A stretch of 64,000 bases of DNA from Croceicoccus sediminis (GCF_007570835.1 NZ_SUNC01000001.1:682001-746000), one strand, 5' to 3'. Positions 44,140 to 53,034 are shown, counted from the stretch's first letter. Translations and numbers: made by a program. Notes: a model not told the origin generated them from the sequence alone.

Positions 44140-45875
44140 GGGTTCACCGCGACGACGCCAGCCCTTCGGCCAAGGCGAACCTGGCGCACCCATTCGATGA
44201 TGCAGGCGACCACGGCGATGAAGCCGAGCAGCGTCGTCAGGATGAAGACAGGGTAATAGCCCTGTTCGTCGATCATCTGCCCCAGCGCCCCGCGCCCCAA
44301 CGTCCCGACAAGGAAGGTAAGCGAGGACAACAGCGCATATTGCACCGCCGAGTAGCCCTTGGCCGTGATCGATGACAGATATGCCACCAGCGCCGCCCCG
44401 GCGAGCCCGCCGGCAAGGTTCTCGCCCGCGATGGCCACCATCAGCTTGGCCAGCCGCAGATCGCCGCCCAGTCCTTCGACCAGGATCGTGAAGCCGGTAA
44501 AGTTCGACACCACTTCCATCGTGTGCCCGCCCAGCGCGAGATCGGCGTAAAGCAGGTTCGAAAGCGCCGCCGTCAAGGCGCCGATGAACAGCACGGCCAT
44601 GCGCCCGATAAAGCTGAACAATGCGCCGCCCAGCGCGATCCCCGCCATCAGCGCGCCGACGCCGAAGAACTTCGACGCAATGGCTACCTCGTCCTTCGTG
44701 TACTGCAGCTCGCCGAGGTAGAACGGATAGGCGAAGCTGCCCCAGACCGTATCGGTAAAGCGGTAGGACAGCACGAGCGTCAGGACGATGATGACGGCCC
44801 AGCCGAGCCGCCCGACGAATTCCGCCAGCGGCAGGATCAGCGCGCGGTATCCCTGATCGACAAACCCGTCGAGCGCGCCCTTCTTTTCCGCCGCGACCGT
44901 CAGGACATGCCGCCCCTTGCGGCGCCAGTTTTCCAGCACGGCAGCGATGATGACCGGGACGACGACCGTGGCGATGACGATAATCGGCCCCATGTTCTGG
45001 ATGAACTGGACCGAATCGGGCCGCGAGTCGGGATCGCTGGACAGCGACTGCACCATGAAGACGCCCACGGTGATCAGTGCCCAGGCCCAAAGCACGCCCA
45101 CGATGGCAAGCGCGATGCCGCGCACCTTAGGGGCAAGCTGCCCCGGATGGCGCAGTTCGCGCAGCGCGTCGTCATCGGCGGTCAGCGATGCGCTGGTCCG
45201 CGCAGGTTCGGGCGCAAAGATCGCGGCAAAGGCGATCACGCCCATCAGCACGCCCAGAAGCGCATAGACCGTGGGCCAGCCGGTCCGTTCGGCCAGGAAC
45301 AGCGCCAGCGCCCCGCCGACGAGAACCGCGGTGCGCCAGCCGAGCTGATAGACGGTGGAAAGCATGTCGATCGTCGCGACCTCGTCGGCGACGTCAACGC
45401 GCCATGCGTCCATCACCACGTCCTGAGTCGCGCTGGCAAATGCGCCGATGCCAGCCAGAAGCGACAGCACGCCGATCGCGCCTGCGGGGTCGAGCTGCGA
45501 TACGATGACGAGAATCACGGCCAGCGCGAACTGCGCAGTGACGATCCACTGCTTGCGGTGACCCAGCTTCTTGATCACCGGCAAGTCGATCCGGTCGAGC
45601 AGCGGGGACCACAGGAACTTGAACGCGAAGGCAAGACCGATGAGCGAGAAGACGCCCATCGTTTCAAGGTCGACCTGCGCATCGCTCATCCAGGCATAGA
45701 GCGTGGAGAGCAGCAACGTGTAGGGCAGGCCCGAGGCAAACCCGAACAGGAGCATATAGGCGGTCTTGCGATTGCCCAGCGCCGAAAGCAGCTTACGCCA
45801 GCCCGGCACTTTCTCGTGCGGTCCGGGCGAGGCCTCGTCCGGGTTGCTGGCAGTTTCGTTGATCGTGCTCGTCAT
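44136..45875 (-). CDS. ampG: AmpG family muropeptide MFS transporter
   Basis: Imports anhydro-muropeptides for peptidoglycan recycling. The N-terminal MLLFGFASGLPYTLLLSTLY and MGVFSLIGLAFAFKFLWSPLLDR blocks are the AmpG hallmark, followed by SATQDVVMDAWRVDVAD and YQLGWRTAVLVGGALALFL. At 579 residues it exceeds the ~490 of the E. coli protein because of extra hydrophobic segments in the middle (GIALAIVGVLWAWALITVGV and IIVIATVVVPVIIAAVL) separated by charged linkers, as seen in sphingomonad members. GGAG lies five bases before the ATG at 45875; a longer open frame upstream overlaps the divergent rluB-like gene and is rejected. Confidence 0.92.
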   Translation of the reverse strand: MTSTINETASNPDEASPGPHEKVPGWRKLLSALGNRKTAYMLLFGFASGLPYTLLLSTLYAWMSDAQVDLETMGVFSLIGLAFAFKFLWSPLLDRIDLPVIKKLGHRKQWIVTAQFALAVILVIVSQLDPAGAIGVLSLLAGIGAFASATQDVVMDAWRVDVADEVATIDMLSTVYQLGWRTAVLVGGALALFLAERTGWPTVYALLGVLMGVIAFAAIFAPEPARTSASLTADDDALRELRHPGQLAPKVRGIALAIVGVLWAWALITVGVFMVQSLSSDPDSRPDSVQFIQNMGPIIVIATVVVPVIIAAVLENWRRKGRHVLTVAAEKKGALDGFVDQGYRALILPLAEFVGRLGWAVIIVLTLVLSYRFTDTVWGSFAYPFYLGELQYTKDEVAIASKFFGVGALMAGIALGGALFSFIGRMAVLFIGALTAALSNLLYADLALGGHTMEVVSNFTGFTILVEGLGGDLRLAKLMVAIAGENLAGGLAGAALVAYLSSITAKGYSAVQYALLSSLTFLVGTLGRGALGQMIDEQGYYPVFILTTLLGFIAVVACIIEWVRQVRLGRRAGVVAVNP

Positions 45876-45970
45876 GCATGCTCCAGGCTTCGTTGGGGCG
45901 GAGACTAGGCGCTTGTCAGGCACATGCAATCGCACCTTGCCCCTATCCCCGACTTGTATGATTTCACCCG

Positions 45971-46921
45971 ATGGCGCATGGCGCTCGCGTGAACAGGCCG
46001 AAGAATCCGAACGACAGGCGCCACGGGGCGCGCAGTGGTCCGCCGCGCAAGGGTGGCGGGCCGAGAGGCGTGCCCGGCAAGGGCGGCGCGAATAACGCAG
46101 GCGGCAGGCGCGGTCCCGGTGGCCGCAAGCCGCAGGGACGCGACACCCAGATCCCCGATCCCAACCTGCCCAAGCGCGACGGCGACCGTATCGCCAAGCT
46201 GCTGGCACGCGCAGGCATCGCCAGCCGCCGCGAGGTGGAGCGCATGATCGAGGACGGCCGCGTCGCAATCGACGGCGAGGTTGTGACCACGCCTGCGACC
46301 GTGCTGACTTCGCTAAAAGGCGTGACGGTCGACGGCAATCCCGTCGGAGCGCCCGAACGCACGCGGCTGTTCCTGTTCAACAAGCCCGCGGGCCTTTTGA
46401 CGGCGGAGCGTGACCCCAAGGGCCGCGCGACGATCTATACCGCGCTGCGCAATGCCCTGCCCGCCGATACGCCGCGCCTGATGCCGATCGGTCGCCTCGA
46501 CTACAATACCGAGGGGCTGCTCCTGCTGACCAACGATGGCGAGTTCAAGCGCGCGCTCGAACTGCCGTCGTCGGGGATTCCCCGCACTTATCGCGCCAAG
46601 GCCATGGGCAAGGTCGGGCAGAACGACCTTGAGGCCCTGTTCGAAGGGGTGACGGTCGACGGTGTGCACTACGGCCAGATCGAGGCGAACCTGGAACGCC
46701 GCAGCGGCCTGCAGAACTGGATCGAGCTGACCCTGACCGAGGGCAAGAACCGCGAGGTTCGCAACGTTCTCGAACACCTCGGCCTGCAGGTTTCTCGCCT
46801 GCTGCGCATTGCTTACGGTCCCTATGATCTGGGCGACCTTCCACGCGGCGCGGCGGTTGAGGTCAAACAGGGCGAAGTGGAACGTTTCCGCAAGGCGCTT
46901 TCGCGGGAGCGGGCGAAGTGA
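45971..46921 (+). CDS. 23S/16S rRNA pseudouridine synthase (RluB/RsuA family)
   Basis: Isomerises uridine in rRNA. About 70 residues of a very basic Gly/Arg-rich leader (RGPGGRKPQGR) precede an S4 domain (DRIAKLLARAGIASRREVER), then the RsuA/RluB/E/F catalytic core with PIGRLDYNTEGLLLLTNDGE, whose Asp is the nucleophile, YRAKAMGKV and TEGKNREVRNVLEHLGLQV. The size and S4 domain favour RluB (U2605 of 23S rRNA), but RsuA-type specificity cannot be excluded. The basic leader resembles other alphaproteobacterial members. rsmD overlaps its end by four bases, pairing two rRNA modification genes. Confidence 0.92.
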   Translation: MAHGARVNRPKNPNDRRHGARSGPPRKGGGPRGVPGKGGANNAGGRRGPGGRKPQGRDTQIPDPNLPKRDGDRIAKLLARAGIASRREVERMIEDGRVAIDGEVVTTPATVLTSLKGVTVDGNPVGAPERTRLFLFNKPAGLLTAERDPKGRATIYTALRNALPADTPRLMPIGRLDYNTEGLLLLTNDGEFKRALELPSSGIPRTYRAKAMGKVGQNDLEALFEGVTVDGVHYGQIEANLERRSGLQNWIELTLTEGKNREVRNVLEHLGLQVSRLLRIAYGPYDLGDLPRGAAVEVKQGEVERFRKALSRERAK

Positions 46922-47463
46922 GGATCATCGCCGGGGACTGGCGCGGGCGAAAGCTTGTCACGCCGCAGGGCGATACGACACGGCCCACTGCGGACCGCAC
47001 GCGCGAGACGCTGTTTTCGATGCTGGTCAGCCGGTTGGGTTCGTTCGAAGGGCTTTTCGTTGCCGACCTTTTTGCAGGCTCCGGCGCGCTGGGCCTTGAA
47101 GCGCTTTCGCGTGGTGCTGCCCGCGCGTTGTTCGTCGAACAGGACGCATCGGCGGTAAAGGCGCTTCGCGCCAATATCGCGACCTTCGACGCCAAGGACC
47201 GCAGCGACGTGCGCGCCGCATCGGTTATGGGCCTCGGCCCTGCAAAGGACCAGCCGGACCTGATTTTCATGGACCCGCCCTATGACACCGGGGCAGGATC
47301 GGTCGCGCTCGACAAGTTGAGCCGCCTGGGCTGGATCGCCCCTTCGACGTGGATCAGCATAGAGACTTCGCGCGGCGAAACGGTCGAGGTCAAAGGCTTC
47401 GAAATCGACGCCATGCGCGATTCCGGCAAGGCGCGGCTTCACTTGCTGCGCCCTGCCGGATAG
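46918..47463 (+). CDS. rsmD: 16S rRNA (guanine(966)-N2)-methyltransferase
   Basis: Methylates G966 of 16S rRNA using S-adenosylmethionine. The N-terminus RIIAGDWRGRKLVTPQGDTT and RPTADRTRETLFSML are conserved in RsmD, the SAM-binding loop is VADLFAGSGALGLEALSRGA, and the catalytic motif is IFMDPPYDTG (DPPY). Length 181 is normal. The start is GTG overlapping the pseudouridine synthase stop by four bases. It converges on the small secreted protein gene with a five-base gap. Confidence 0.96.
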   Translation: MRIIAGDWRGRKLVTPQGDTTRPTADRTRETLFSMLVSRLGSFEGLFVADLFAGSGALGLEALSRGAARALFVEQDASAVKALRANIATFDAKDRSDVRAASVMGLGPAKDQPDLIFMDPPYDTGAGSVALDKLSRLGWIAPSTWISIETSRGETVEVKGFEIDAMRDSGKARLHLLRPAG

Positions 47464-47468
47464 CGAAA

Positions 47469-47780
47469 TCACTCGGCTGCAGATTCGGCCTTTTTCATCC
47501 GTTCGGCAGGCGTCAGCTCGCTGGCGGGCGCGCCCGGCCAATGATCGAGCGGGACGTTGCCGAAATTAAGACCCGCCGCGCGCGGGTTGATGCAGCCGTC
47601 CTGCATCTCGGGCGTGCAAACGGCATAGACAGTCTCGCCCACCTTTACCTTGGTCGCCTTGCCCTTGGCGTTGCGTTCGACGACTTCGGCCTTCATCTCT
47701 TCGTGATGTTCGGCAAGTGCCGGTGCGGCTGCGGCCACCAAAACGCCGGCGGCCAGCGCGGGTACGATGATCTTTTTCAT
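47469..47780 (-). CDS. small secreted protein with C-x7-C / PRAAG / WPG module (short paralogue)
   Basis: A 103-residue exported protein of unknown function. The signal peptide MKKIIVPALAAGVLVAAAAP ends in ALA near residue 23. The mature part is a charged strand region (VERNAKGKATKVKVGETVY) followed by C55-x7-C63 and the sequence CINPRAAGLNFGNVPLDHWP at 63-82, ending with a Lys/Glu/Ala tail. The upstream neighbour encodes the same C-terminal module, so the two are tandem paralogues. The longer frame upstream is rejected because the signal peptide fits the ATG at 47780. The two Cys could form a disulfide in the periplasm. Confidence 0.8.
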   Translation of the reverse strand: MKKIIVPALAAGVLVAAAAPALAEHHEEMKAEVVERNAKGKATKVKVGETVYAVCTPEMQDGCINPRAAGLNFGNVPLDHWPGAPASELTPAERMKKAESAAE

Positions 47781-47961
47781 GTATCGGGCTCCCCTTTTTC
47801 CCAAAGAGCAGACCCGAATAGGCCCCATCCTTGCCGAACATGCAACCGCCAAGGTCGGACGCGGTAGTCGTGCACACGCAAACGGGGCGGTGGCGCCTAG
47901 GCACGCACCGCCCCATCCCCGCCGCAGGATCGCGAACCGCGGCGTAGCTTGTTTCGTCAGC

Positions 47962-48570
47962 TTACATCGAGCTGGCGGGCTTGCCCGGCCAGTAATCGAG
48001 CGGGACATTGCCGTAGTTCTTGCCGGCCGCACGCGGCTGGATACAGCTGTCCTGAATGTCGCCGCCACAGATCGGATATTCACCGGTACGCGGCGCCGGT
48101 GCGCTTTCTACCGTCGTCTTCGACGCCATCACCATCTCCGGCTTTTCCGAAGCGGCGATCTGGGCGTTGATCGAATCCCATGCCGCCATCTGCTGTTCCG
48201 GCGTCATGGCGAGAATCTTGCCGCGCTGTTCCGGCGTCAGGGCCCACCATGCTTCCTGCTGGCTGGGCTCAAGCTCCCAGTAATAGGACTGGTAATCGTT
48301 CGGCCATGCCCAGTATGCGGTGCGATAATCCGCGGGCCAGCCCCAGTAGCTCACCTGGTAATCTTCGGGCCAGCCAAGGTACACGGTCTGATATTCCGCA
48401 GGCCATGCATCGTATTCGGCCTTCTGCGCTGCGTCCAACGCGTCATAGCCGCGCTTGTCCTGAATGCTGTTGGTACCGCCGACAGCGTCCTGCGCGGTTG
48501 CGATAGTCGGGGCGGCGATGGTTGCGGCGCCAAGCATCAGGGCAGCGCCAGCTTTCAGAAAGGCCTTCAT
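47962..48570 (-). CDS. secreted protein with eight 11-residue W/Y-rich repeats and C-x7-C / PRAAG / WPG module
   Basis: A 202-residue exported protein with no family I recognise. After the signal peptide MKAFLKAGAALMLGAATIAA (cleavage near TAQ, residue 27), residues 42-129 are eight consecutive 11-residue units; units 2-5 follow Y-x-x-W-P-x-[ED]-Y-[QR]-x-x and units 6-8 drift to x-x-x-[LM]-x-P-x-Q. Residues 168-200 repeat the module of the downstream paralogue: C168-x7-C176, CIQPRAAGKNYGNVPLDYWP and GKPAS. The ATG at 48570 is picked because it starts the signal peptide. The spacer to the shorter paralogue is 181 bases; upstream is the divergent uvrD-like gene. A cell-surface or binding role is only a guess. 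Confidence 0.8.
   Translation of the reverse strand: MKAFLKAGAALMLGAATIAAPTIATAQDAVGGTNSIQDKRGYDALDAAQKAEYDAWPAEYQTVYLGWPEDYQVSYWGWPADYRTAYWAWPNDYQSYYWELEPSQQEAWWALTPEQRGKILAMTPEQQMAAWDSINAQIAASEKPEMVMASKTTVESAPAPRTGEYPICGGDIQDSCIQPRAAGKNYGNVPLDYWPGKPASSM
48184..48447 (-). repeat. 33-bp-period coding repeats (eight units)
   Basis: The DNA encoding residues 42-129 of the secreted protein is built from eight in-frame 33-base units. The central units, coding YDAWPAEYQTV, YLGWPEDYQVS, YWGWPADYRTA and YWAWPNDYQSY, are the most alike; outer units are diverged. No unit breaks the 33-base period, which points to tandem duplication followed by divergence. Confidence 0.75.
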
Positions 48571-48682
48571 TCTAAGACTCCTGTAATTCGATTGCTTTTG
48601 CCCGACTCTACGCGGCAAACGGCATTTCGGTTCCGAACCGGCGGCCTTGCGCGCGCGCGGTGCGTTCCCTAGATGTTCACAA

Positions 48683-51001
48683 GTGAGCGATACAGAATCC
48701 CCCCTCCCCGCAGCGCTGGCCGAAAATGCCGCCAACCCGCAGGAACCTTGGCTTTCGGGCCTGAATCCGCCGCAGCGTGAGGCCGTCCTGACGACCGAAG
48801 GACCGGTCCTGATGTTGGCCGGGGCGGGAACGGGCAAGACCGCGGCGCTCACCGCAAGGCTGGCACATCTCGTCGCAACGCGCCGGGCATGGCCCAGCGA
48901 AATCCTGTGCGTCACTTTCACCAACAGGGCCGCACGCGAAATGCGCGAACGCGTTGGCCGCATGGTCGGCCCGGCGGTCGAGGGAATGCCCTGGCTTGGC
49001 ACCTTTCACGCGGTCGCGGCCAAGATGCTGCGCCGCCATGCCGAACTGGTCGGCCTTCAATCGAATTATACGATCATCGACACCGACGATCAGCTTCGCT
49101 TGCTCAAACAGCTGATTCAGGCCGAAAACCTCGATGAAAAACGCTGGCCCGCGCGGCAACTTGCCGGATTGATCGACCGGTGGAAGAACCGCGGGCTGAA
49201 CCCCGACGATCTCGATGCGGCGGAGAACGAGGCCTATGCCAATGGCAAAGGCACGCATTTTTACCGGCTTTACCAGAACCGCCTGAAGGCCCTGAACGCC
49301 TGCGATTTTGGCGATCTGCTGCTGCACATGCTGAACATCTTCCGGCGTGAAAAGGACGTGCTCGAATCCTACCGTCAGCGGTTCAAGTATATCATGGTGG
49401 ACGAGTATCAGGATACGAACTCGGTCCAGTACCTGTGGCTGCGCCTTCTTGCCCAACCGCGTCACAACATCTGTGTTGTTGGCGACGATGATCAGTCGAT
49501 CTATTCATGGCGCGGCGCAGAAGTTGCCAATATCCTGCGGTTTGAAAAGGATTTTCCCGGCGCGAAAGTCATCCGGCTGGAACAGAACTATCGCTCTACG
49601 CCCGAGATCCTTGCCGCGGCATCGGGCCTGATCGATGCCAATAGCGAACGTCTGGGCAAGACACTCTGGACCGAGATCGAGCCGGGCGAAAAAGTCCGCG
49701 TGATCGGCGTCTGGGACGGACCGGAAGAAGCGCGGCGCATCGGCGACGAGGCGGAAAACCTGACCCGCCGGGGCATCCCTCTCAGCCACGCGGCGATCCT
49801 TGTCCGCGCACAGTTTCAGACGCGCGAGTTCGAGGACCGGTTCATCCAGATCGGCCTGCCCTACAAGATCATCGGCGGCTTTCGCTTTTACGAACGCGCC
49901 GAAATTCGCGACGCGCTGGCCTATTTGCGTGTCATCGCCCAGCCTGCCGACGACCTCGCGTTCGAGCGGATCTACAACACGCCGAAACGCGGGCTTGGCC
50001 AGAAGGCGTTGGAAAAACTGCACGTCCACGCGCGGTCGCAGAACATCCCGCTGGCCGCAGCCGCGATCGACATCTGCGACACCGACGAACTTCTCGCCCG
50101 CGCACGCAACACGTTGCTGTCGTTGATGAAGGATTTCAAACGCTGGCGCGAAGAAGCCCAGACGCTGAGCCCGGCCGAACTGGCGCGCATGGTGCTGGAC
50201 GAAAGCGGCTATACCGCGATGCTCCAGGCCGAAAAAAGCGCCGAGGCAGCTGGTCGGCTGGAAAACCTTTCCGAGCTGGCCCGCGCGATGGAGGATTACG
50301 AAACGCTGGGCGGGTTCCTCGAACACGTCAGCCTCGTCATGGACAACGAAGCCGCCGATGCCGAGGCGACGATCACGATCATGACCATGCACGCGGCCAA
50401 GGGCCTGGAATTCGATCACGTCTTCCTGCCCGGCTGGGAAGAAGGCGTGTTCCCCTCGCAACGCGCGATCGACGAAGGGGGGCTTCGCAGCCTGGAGGAA
50501 GAGCGCCGCCTTGCCTATGTCGCGATCACGCGCGCTCGCAAGGAATGTACGATCCTCCACGCGGCGAACCGGCGCATCTACGGCCAGTGGTCGAGCGCGA
50601 TCCCATCACGCTTTGTCGAGGAATTGCCCGACAGCATGGTCGAGATGGAAACGACGATGACCGGCGGTGCATCGATGTGGCGCGCGCAGTGGTCGGAACA
50701 TTCCGATCCCTTCGCCCACGTCGCCAAGGCACAACCCGCCCGTACGATGACGCGCGGGCCGGGCTGGAAACGCGCCGCGAATGCCGATTTTGACACCGTA
50801 CCCAAGCGTATCCCAGAGGCACGGCGCAGCGCCGCCAGCTTTGCCGCCAAGGCCCGCAGCGACATCGCCATCGGCGACCGCGTATTCCACGAAAAGTTCG
50901 GATATGGCGAGGTCAAGGGACAGGAAGGCAACAAGCTGGAAATCGATTTCGAAAGCGGATCGACCAAACGCGTGATCGACAGCTTCGTCCGACCGGCCTG
51001 A
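48683..51001 (+). CDS. uvrD: UvrD/PcrA-type ATP-dependent DNA helicase
   Basis: A superfamily 1A 3'-5' helicase of about 772 residues used in nucleotide excision and mismatch repair. Motifs in order: LNPPQREAVLTTEGPVLMLA (Q motif), GAGTGKTAALTARLAHLV (I), CVTFTNRAAREMRERV (Ia), MVDEYQDTNSVQY (II), VVGDDDQSIYSWRGAEV (III), LEQNYRST (IV), TMHAAKGLEFDHVFLPG (V) and EERRLAYVAITRARKE (VI). The C-terminal GDRVFHEKFGYGEVKGQEG is the Tudor-like domain that binds RNA polymerase in PcrA/UvrD. The start is uncertain: the GTG at 48683 lacks a good ribosome site, and an ATG at 48647 would add 12 residues. Confidence 0.94.
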   Translation: MSDTESPLPAALAENAANPQEPWLSGLNPPQREAVLTTEGPVLMLAGAGTGKTAALTARLAHLVATRRAWPSEILCVTFTNRAAREMRERVGRMVGPAVEGMPWLGTFHAVAAKMLRRHAELVGLQSNYTIIDTDDQLRLLKQLIQAENLDEKRWPARQLAGLIDRWKNRGLNPDDLDAAENEAYANGKGTHFYRLYQNRLKALNACDFGDLLLHMLNIFRREKDVLESYRQRFKYIMVDEYQDTNSVQYLWLRLLAQPRHNICVVGDDDQSIYSWRGAEVANILRFEKDFPGAKVIRLEQNYRSTPEILAAASGLIDANSERLGKTLWTEIEPGEKVRVIGVWDGPEEARRIGDEAENLTRRGIPLSHAAILVRAQFQTREFEDRFIQIGLPYKIIGGFRFYERAEIRDALAYLRVIAQPADDLAFERIYNTPKRGLGQKALEKLHVHARSQNIPLAAAAIDICDTDELLARARNTLLSLMKDFKRWREEAQTLSPAELARMVLDESGYTAMLQAEKSAEAAGRLENLSELARAMEDYETLGGFLEHVSLVMDNEAADAEATITIMTMHAAKGLEFDHVFLPGWEEGVFPSQRAIDEGGLRSLEEERRLAYVAITRARKECTILHAANRRIYGQWSSAIPSRFVEELPDSMVEMETTMTGGASMWRAQWSEHSDPFAHVAKAQPARTMTRGPGWKRAANADFDTVPKRIPEARRSAASFAAKARSDIAIGDRVFHEKFGYGEVKGQEGNKLEIDFESGSTKRVIDSFVRPA

Positions 51002-51150
51002 CCCACTGTTGTGGACGCGGGCAATTATGGCCCGGTGCCGATTTGACATCGCGGTCCACGCTTGCAACCTTTGGGACAAATTCGGCGCCACTACGGGTGC
51101 CGGTCCAGACGGCGCGTCGTGCGCCGAACATTTCAATCCAGGGAAACATC

Positions 51151-51588
51151 ATGACGACTGCAAAAAGCGGTGACACCGTGCTCATCACTTATACCGTGCG
51201 CACGAACGACGGGAACGTCGTCGGCAGCACCGAGGCCGAGGGCCCCCAGACACTAACCATCGGGGCGGATCAGATCTTTCCGCAGATCGAAGCTGCGCTG
51301 ACCGGCATGGAAGTGGGCGGGGAAACGTCGGTGAAGATCGACGCCGACGACGCCTTCGGCCCGCACCGCGAGGAAATGGTCGTGGAAATTCCGCGAGCCA
51401 ACCTGCCGGCCGAACCCGAACCGCAGCCGGGCATGTCGCTGGCCGCACAGCAGCAGGACGGGCAGACCGTGAACCTCGTGATCACGCAAGTCGGCCCCGA
51501 AAGCGTGACGGCCGACGGCAATCACCCACTGGCCGGTCAGGACCTGACGTTCGACCTGACGCTGGCAGAAATCAAGGAAGCCGCCTGA
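51151..51588 (+). CDS. FKBP-type peptidyl-prolyl isomerase, SlyD-like
   Basis: A 145-residue prolyl isomerase with chaperone character. The FKBP part is KSGDTVLITYTVRTNDGNVV with IFPQIEAALTGMEVGG (the G-x-E-x-G-L-like loop), and an insert-in-flap domain sits between DAFGPHREEMVVEIPRANLP and VTADGNHPLAGQDLTFDLTL, which is the SlyD signature end. It lacks the His-rich metal-binding tail of E. coli SlyD. The ATG at 51151 follows AGGGAAA; the longer open frame upstream is rejected. It converges on a DEAD-box gene across a hairpin. Confidence 0.92.
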   Translation: MTTAKSGDTVLITYTVRTNDGNVVGSTEAEGPQTLTIGADQIFPQIEAALTGMEVGGETSVKIDADDAFGPHREEMVVEIPRANLPAEPEPQPGMSLAAQQQDGQTVNLVITQVGPESVTADGNHPLAGQDLTFDLTLAEIKEAA

Positions 51589-51604
51589 TCGCGGTAATAG
51601 CTAT

Positions 51605-51631
51605 GGCGGCGGGGTTTTGCACCCTGCCGCC
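51605..51631. terminator. hairpin between convergent FKBP and DEAD-box genes
   Basis: GGCGGCGGGGT (51605-51615) pairs with ACCCTGCCGCC (51621-51631), eleven pairs with one G-T wobble and a loop of five. It lies in the 54-base spacer between two stops. There is no strong T-run, so termination efficiency is uncertain. Confidence 0.55.
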
Positions 51632-51642
51632 GATAGCGGAGA

Positions 51643-53034
51643 TTAAAGGGCGCTGACGCCCAGGAACTCGGGCACCGGCCCGTTCCAAACGCCGGGTTCG
51701 CTCGGCTCCACCGTTTCGTCGCGGCGCTGACGCGGCTGACGTTCCGGCTTCTTCTCGGCCCGTTCCGGCTTCTTATCGGCACGTTCGCGGCGCGGCTTGC
51801 GTTCCGGCTTCGGACGCTCTTCCCGCTCTTCGTCGTCATCGCGGCGGCTGCGCGAGCGTCGAGCCGGCTTTTCTTCCGGCTGCTGTTCGCTTTCCGGATA
51901 GCCGTTCTGTTCAAAGTGCGCCTTGAAGTCGAATTCGGGAAGCTTTGCGCCCGTCAGCTTCTCGACATTATCCAGCGCCTCGGCATCGTCCGGCGCGATC
52001 AGCGTGAACGAGCGGCCCTTCGCGCCTGCACGACCCGTCCGGCCCACGCGGTGCACGTAATCGTCGGGATGCCACGGGCAGTCGAAGTTCACGACATGGC
52101 TCACGCCCTTGATGTCGAGCCCGCGGGCGGCGACGTCGCTGGCGGCAAGAATGTTGATCTTGCCTTCCTTGAACAGGGCGAGCTCTGCCAGACGTGCAGG
52201 CTGATCCATGTCGCCGTGAATTTCGCCGGTCTTGAAACCGTGACGCTGCAGGCTCTTGTTGAGCTCTCGCACGGTCGTCTTGCGGTTGGCGAAAATGATC
52301 GCGGTGTTGACGTTGTCGTTCTCGAGAATCCAGCGCAGCGCCTCGCGCTTCTTGCGCGCGGGCACACTCATCTTGAACTGCTCGATATTCACATTCGTGG
52401 ATGCGGCGCGCGAAACCTCGATGTTTTTCGGGTTCGTCAGGAAGCGGTCAGACAACTTCTTGATCGGCGGCGGCATCGTTGCCGAAAACAGCAGCGTCTG
52501 ACGCTGGCTGGGTAGCTTTTCGCAGATCGTCTCGATGTCGGGGATGAAACCCATGTCGAGCATGCGGTCCGCTTCGTCGATGACCAGAAGGTCGCAGCCC
52601 GTCAGCAGGATCTTCCCGCGTTCGAACAGGTCCATCAGGCGGCCCGGCGTGGCGATCAGGACGTCGACGCCTTCGTCCAAAGCCTTGACCTGGTCTGCCA
52701 TCTGCACGCCGCCGATAAGCAGCGCCATCTTGAGATCGTGGTTGGTGCCGTACTTCTCGAAATTTTCGGCGACCTGTGCGGCCAGTTCGCGGGTCGGTTC
52801 AAGGATGAGCGAACGCGGCATGCGCGCACGGCGGCGGCCGTGGGCGAGAATGTCGATCATAGGGAGCACGAAGCTGGCGGTCTTGCCGGTGCCGGTCTGC
52901 GCGATCCCGATCAGGTCACGCATCATCAGCACGCTGGGGATCGCTTGCGCCTGGATCGGCGTCGGTTCGTCATAGCCGGCCGCTTCGACCGACTGCAGCA
53001 GTTCTGGAGAAAGGCCGAGATCGGCAAACTTCAT
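51643..53034 (-). CDS. DEAD/DEAH box RNA helicase
   Basis: A 463-residue RNA helicase. Motifs: FADLGLSPELLQSVEAAGYD and PTPIQAQAIPSV (Q), AQTGTGKT (I), EPTRELAAQ (Ia), ATPGRLMDLF, VIDEADRMLDMGF (II), FSATMPP (III), FANRKTTVRELNKSL, ILAASDVAARGLDIKGVSHV (V) and VHRVGRTGRAGAKG (VI). The C-terminal 90 residues are low-complexity, alternating basic and acidic, with repeated K-P-E-R units (ERPKPERKPRRERADKKPER). It differs in sequence and tail from the helicase at 11.1 kb. The 241 bases upstream of its start contain no gene and probably include its promoter and leader. Confidence 0.95.
   Translation of the reverse strand: MKFADLGLSPELLQSVEAAGYDEPTPIQAQAIPSVLMMRDLIGIAQTGTGKTASFVLPMIDILAHGRRRARMPRSLILEPTRELAAQVAENFEKYGTNHDLKMALLIGGVQMADQVKALDEGVDVLIATPGRLMDLFERGKILLTGCDLLVIDEADRMLDMGFIPDIETICEKLPSQRQTLLFSATMPPPIKKLSDRFLTNPKNIEVSRAASTNVNIEQFKMSVPARKKREALRWILENDNVNTAIIFANRKTTVRELNKSLQRHGFKTGEIHGDMDQPARLAELALFKEGKINILAASDVAARGLDIKGVSHVVNFDCPWHPDDYVHRVGRTGRAGAKGRSFTLIAPDDAEALDNVEKLTGAKLPEFDFKAHFEQNGYPESEQQPEEKPARRSRSRRDDDEEREERPKPERKPRRERADKKPERAEKKPERQPRQRRDETVEPSEPGVWNGPVPEFLGVSAL

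Noticed and set aside
51700-51830. KPER-type low-complexity repeats at the end of the second DEAD-box helicase
   Set aside because: Basic or charged low-complexity tails are ordinary in bacterial RNA helicases and do not indicate a separate gene or element.
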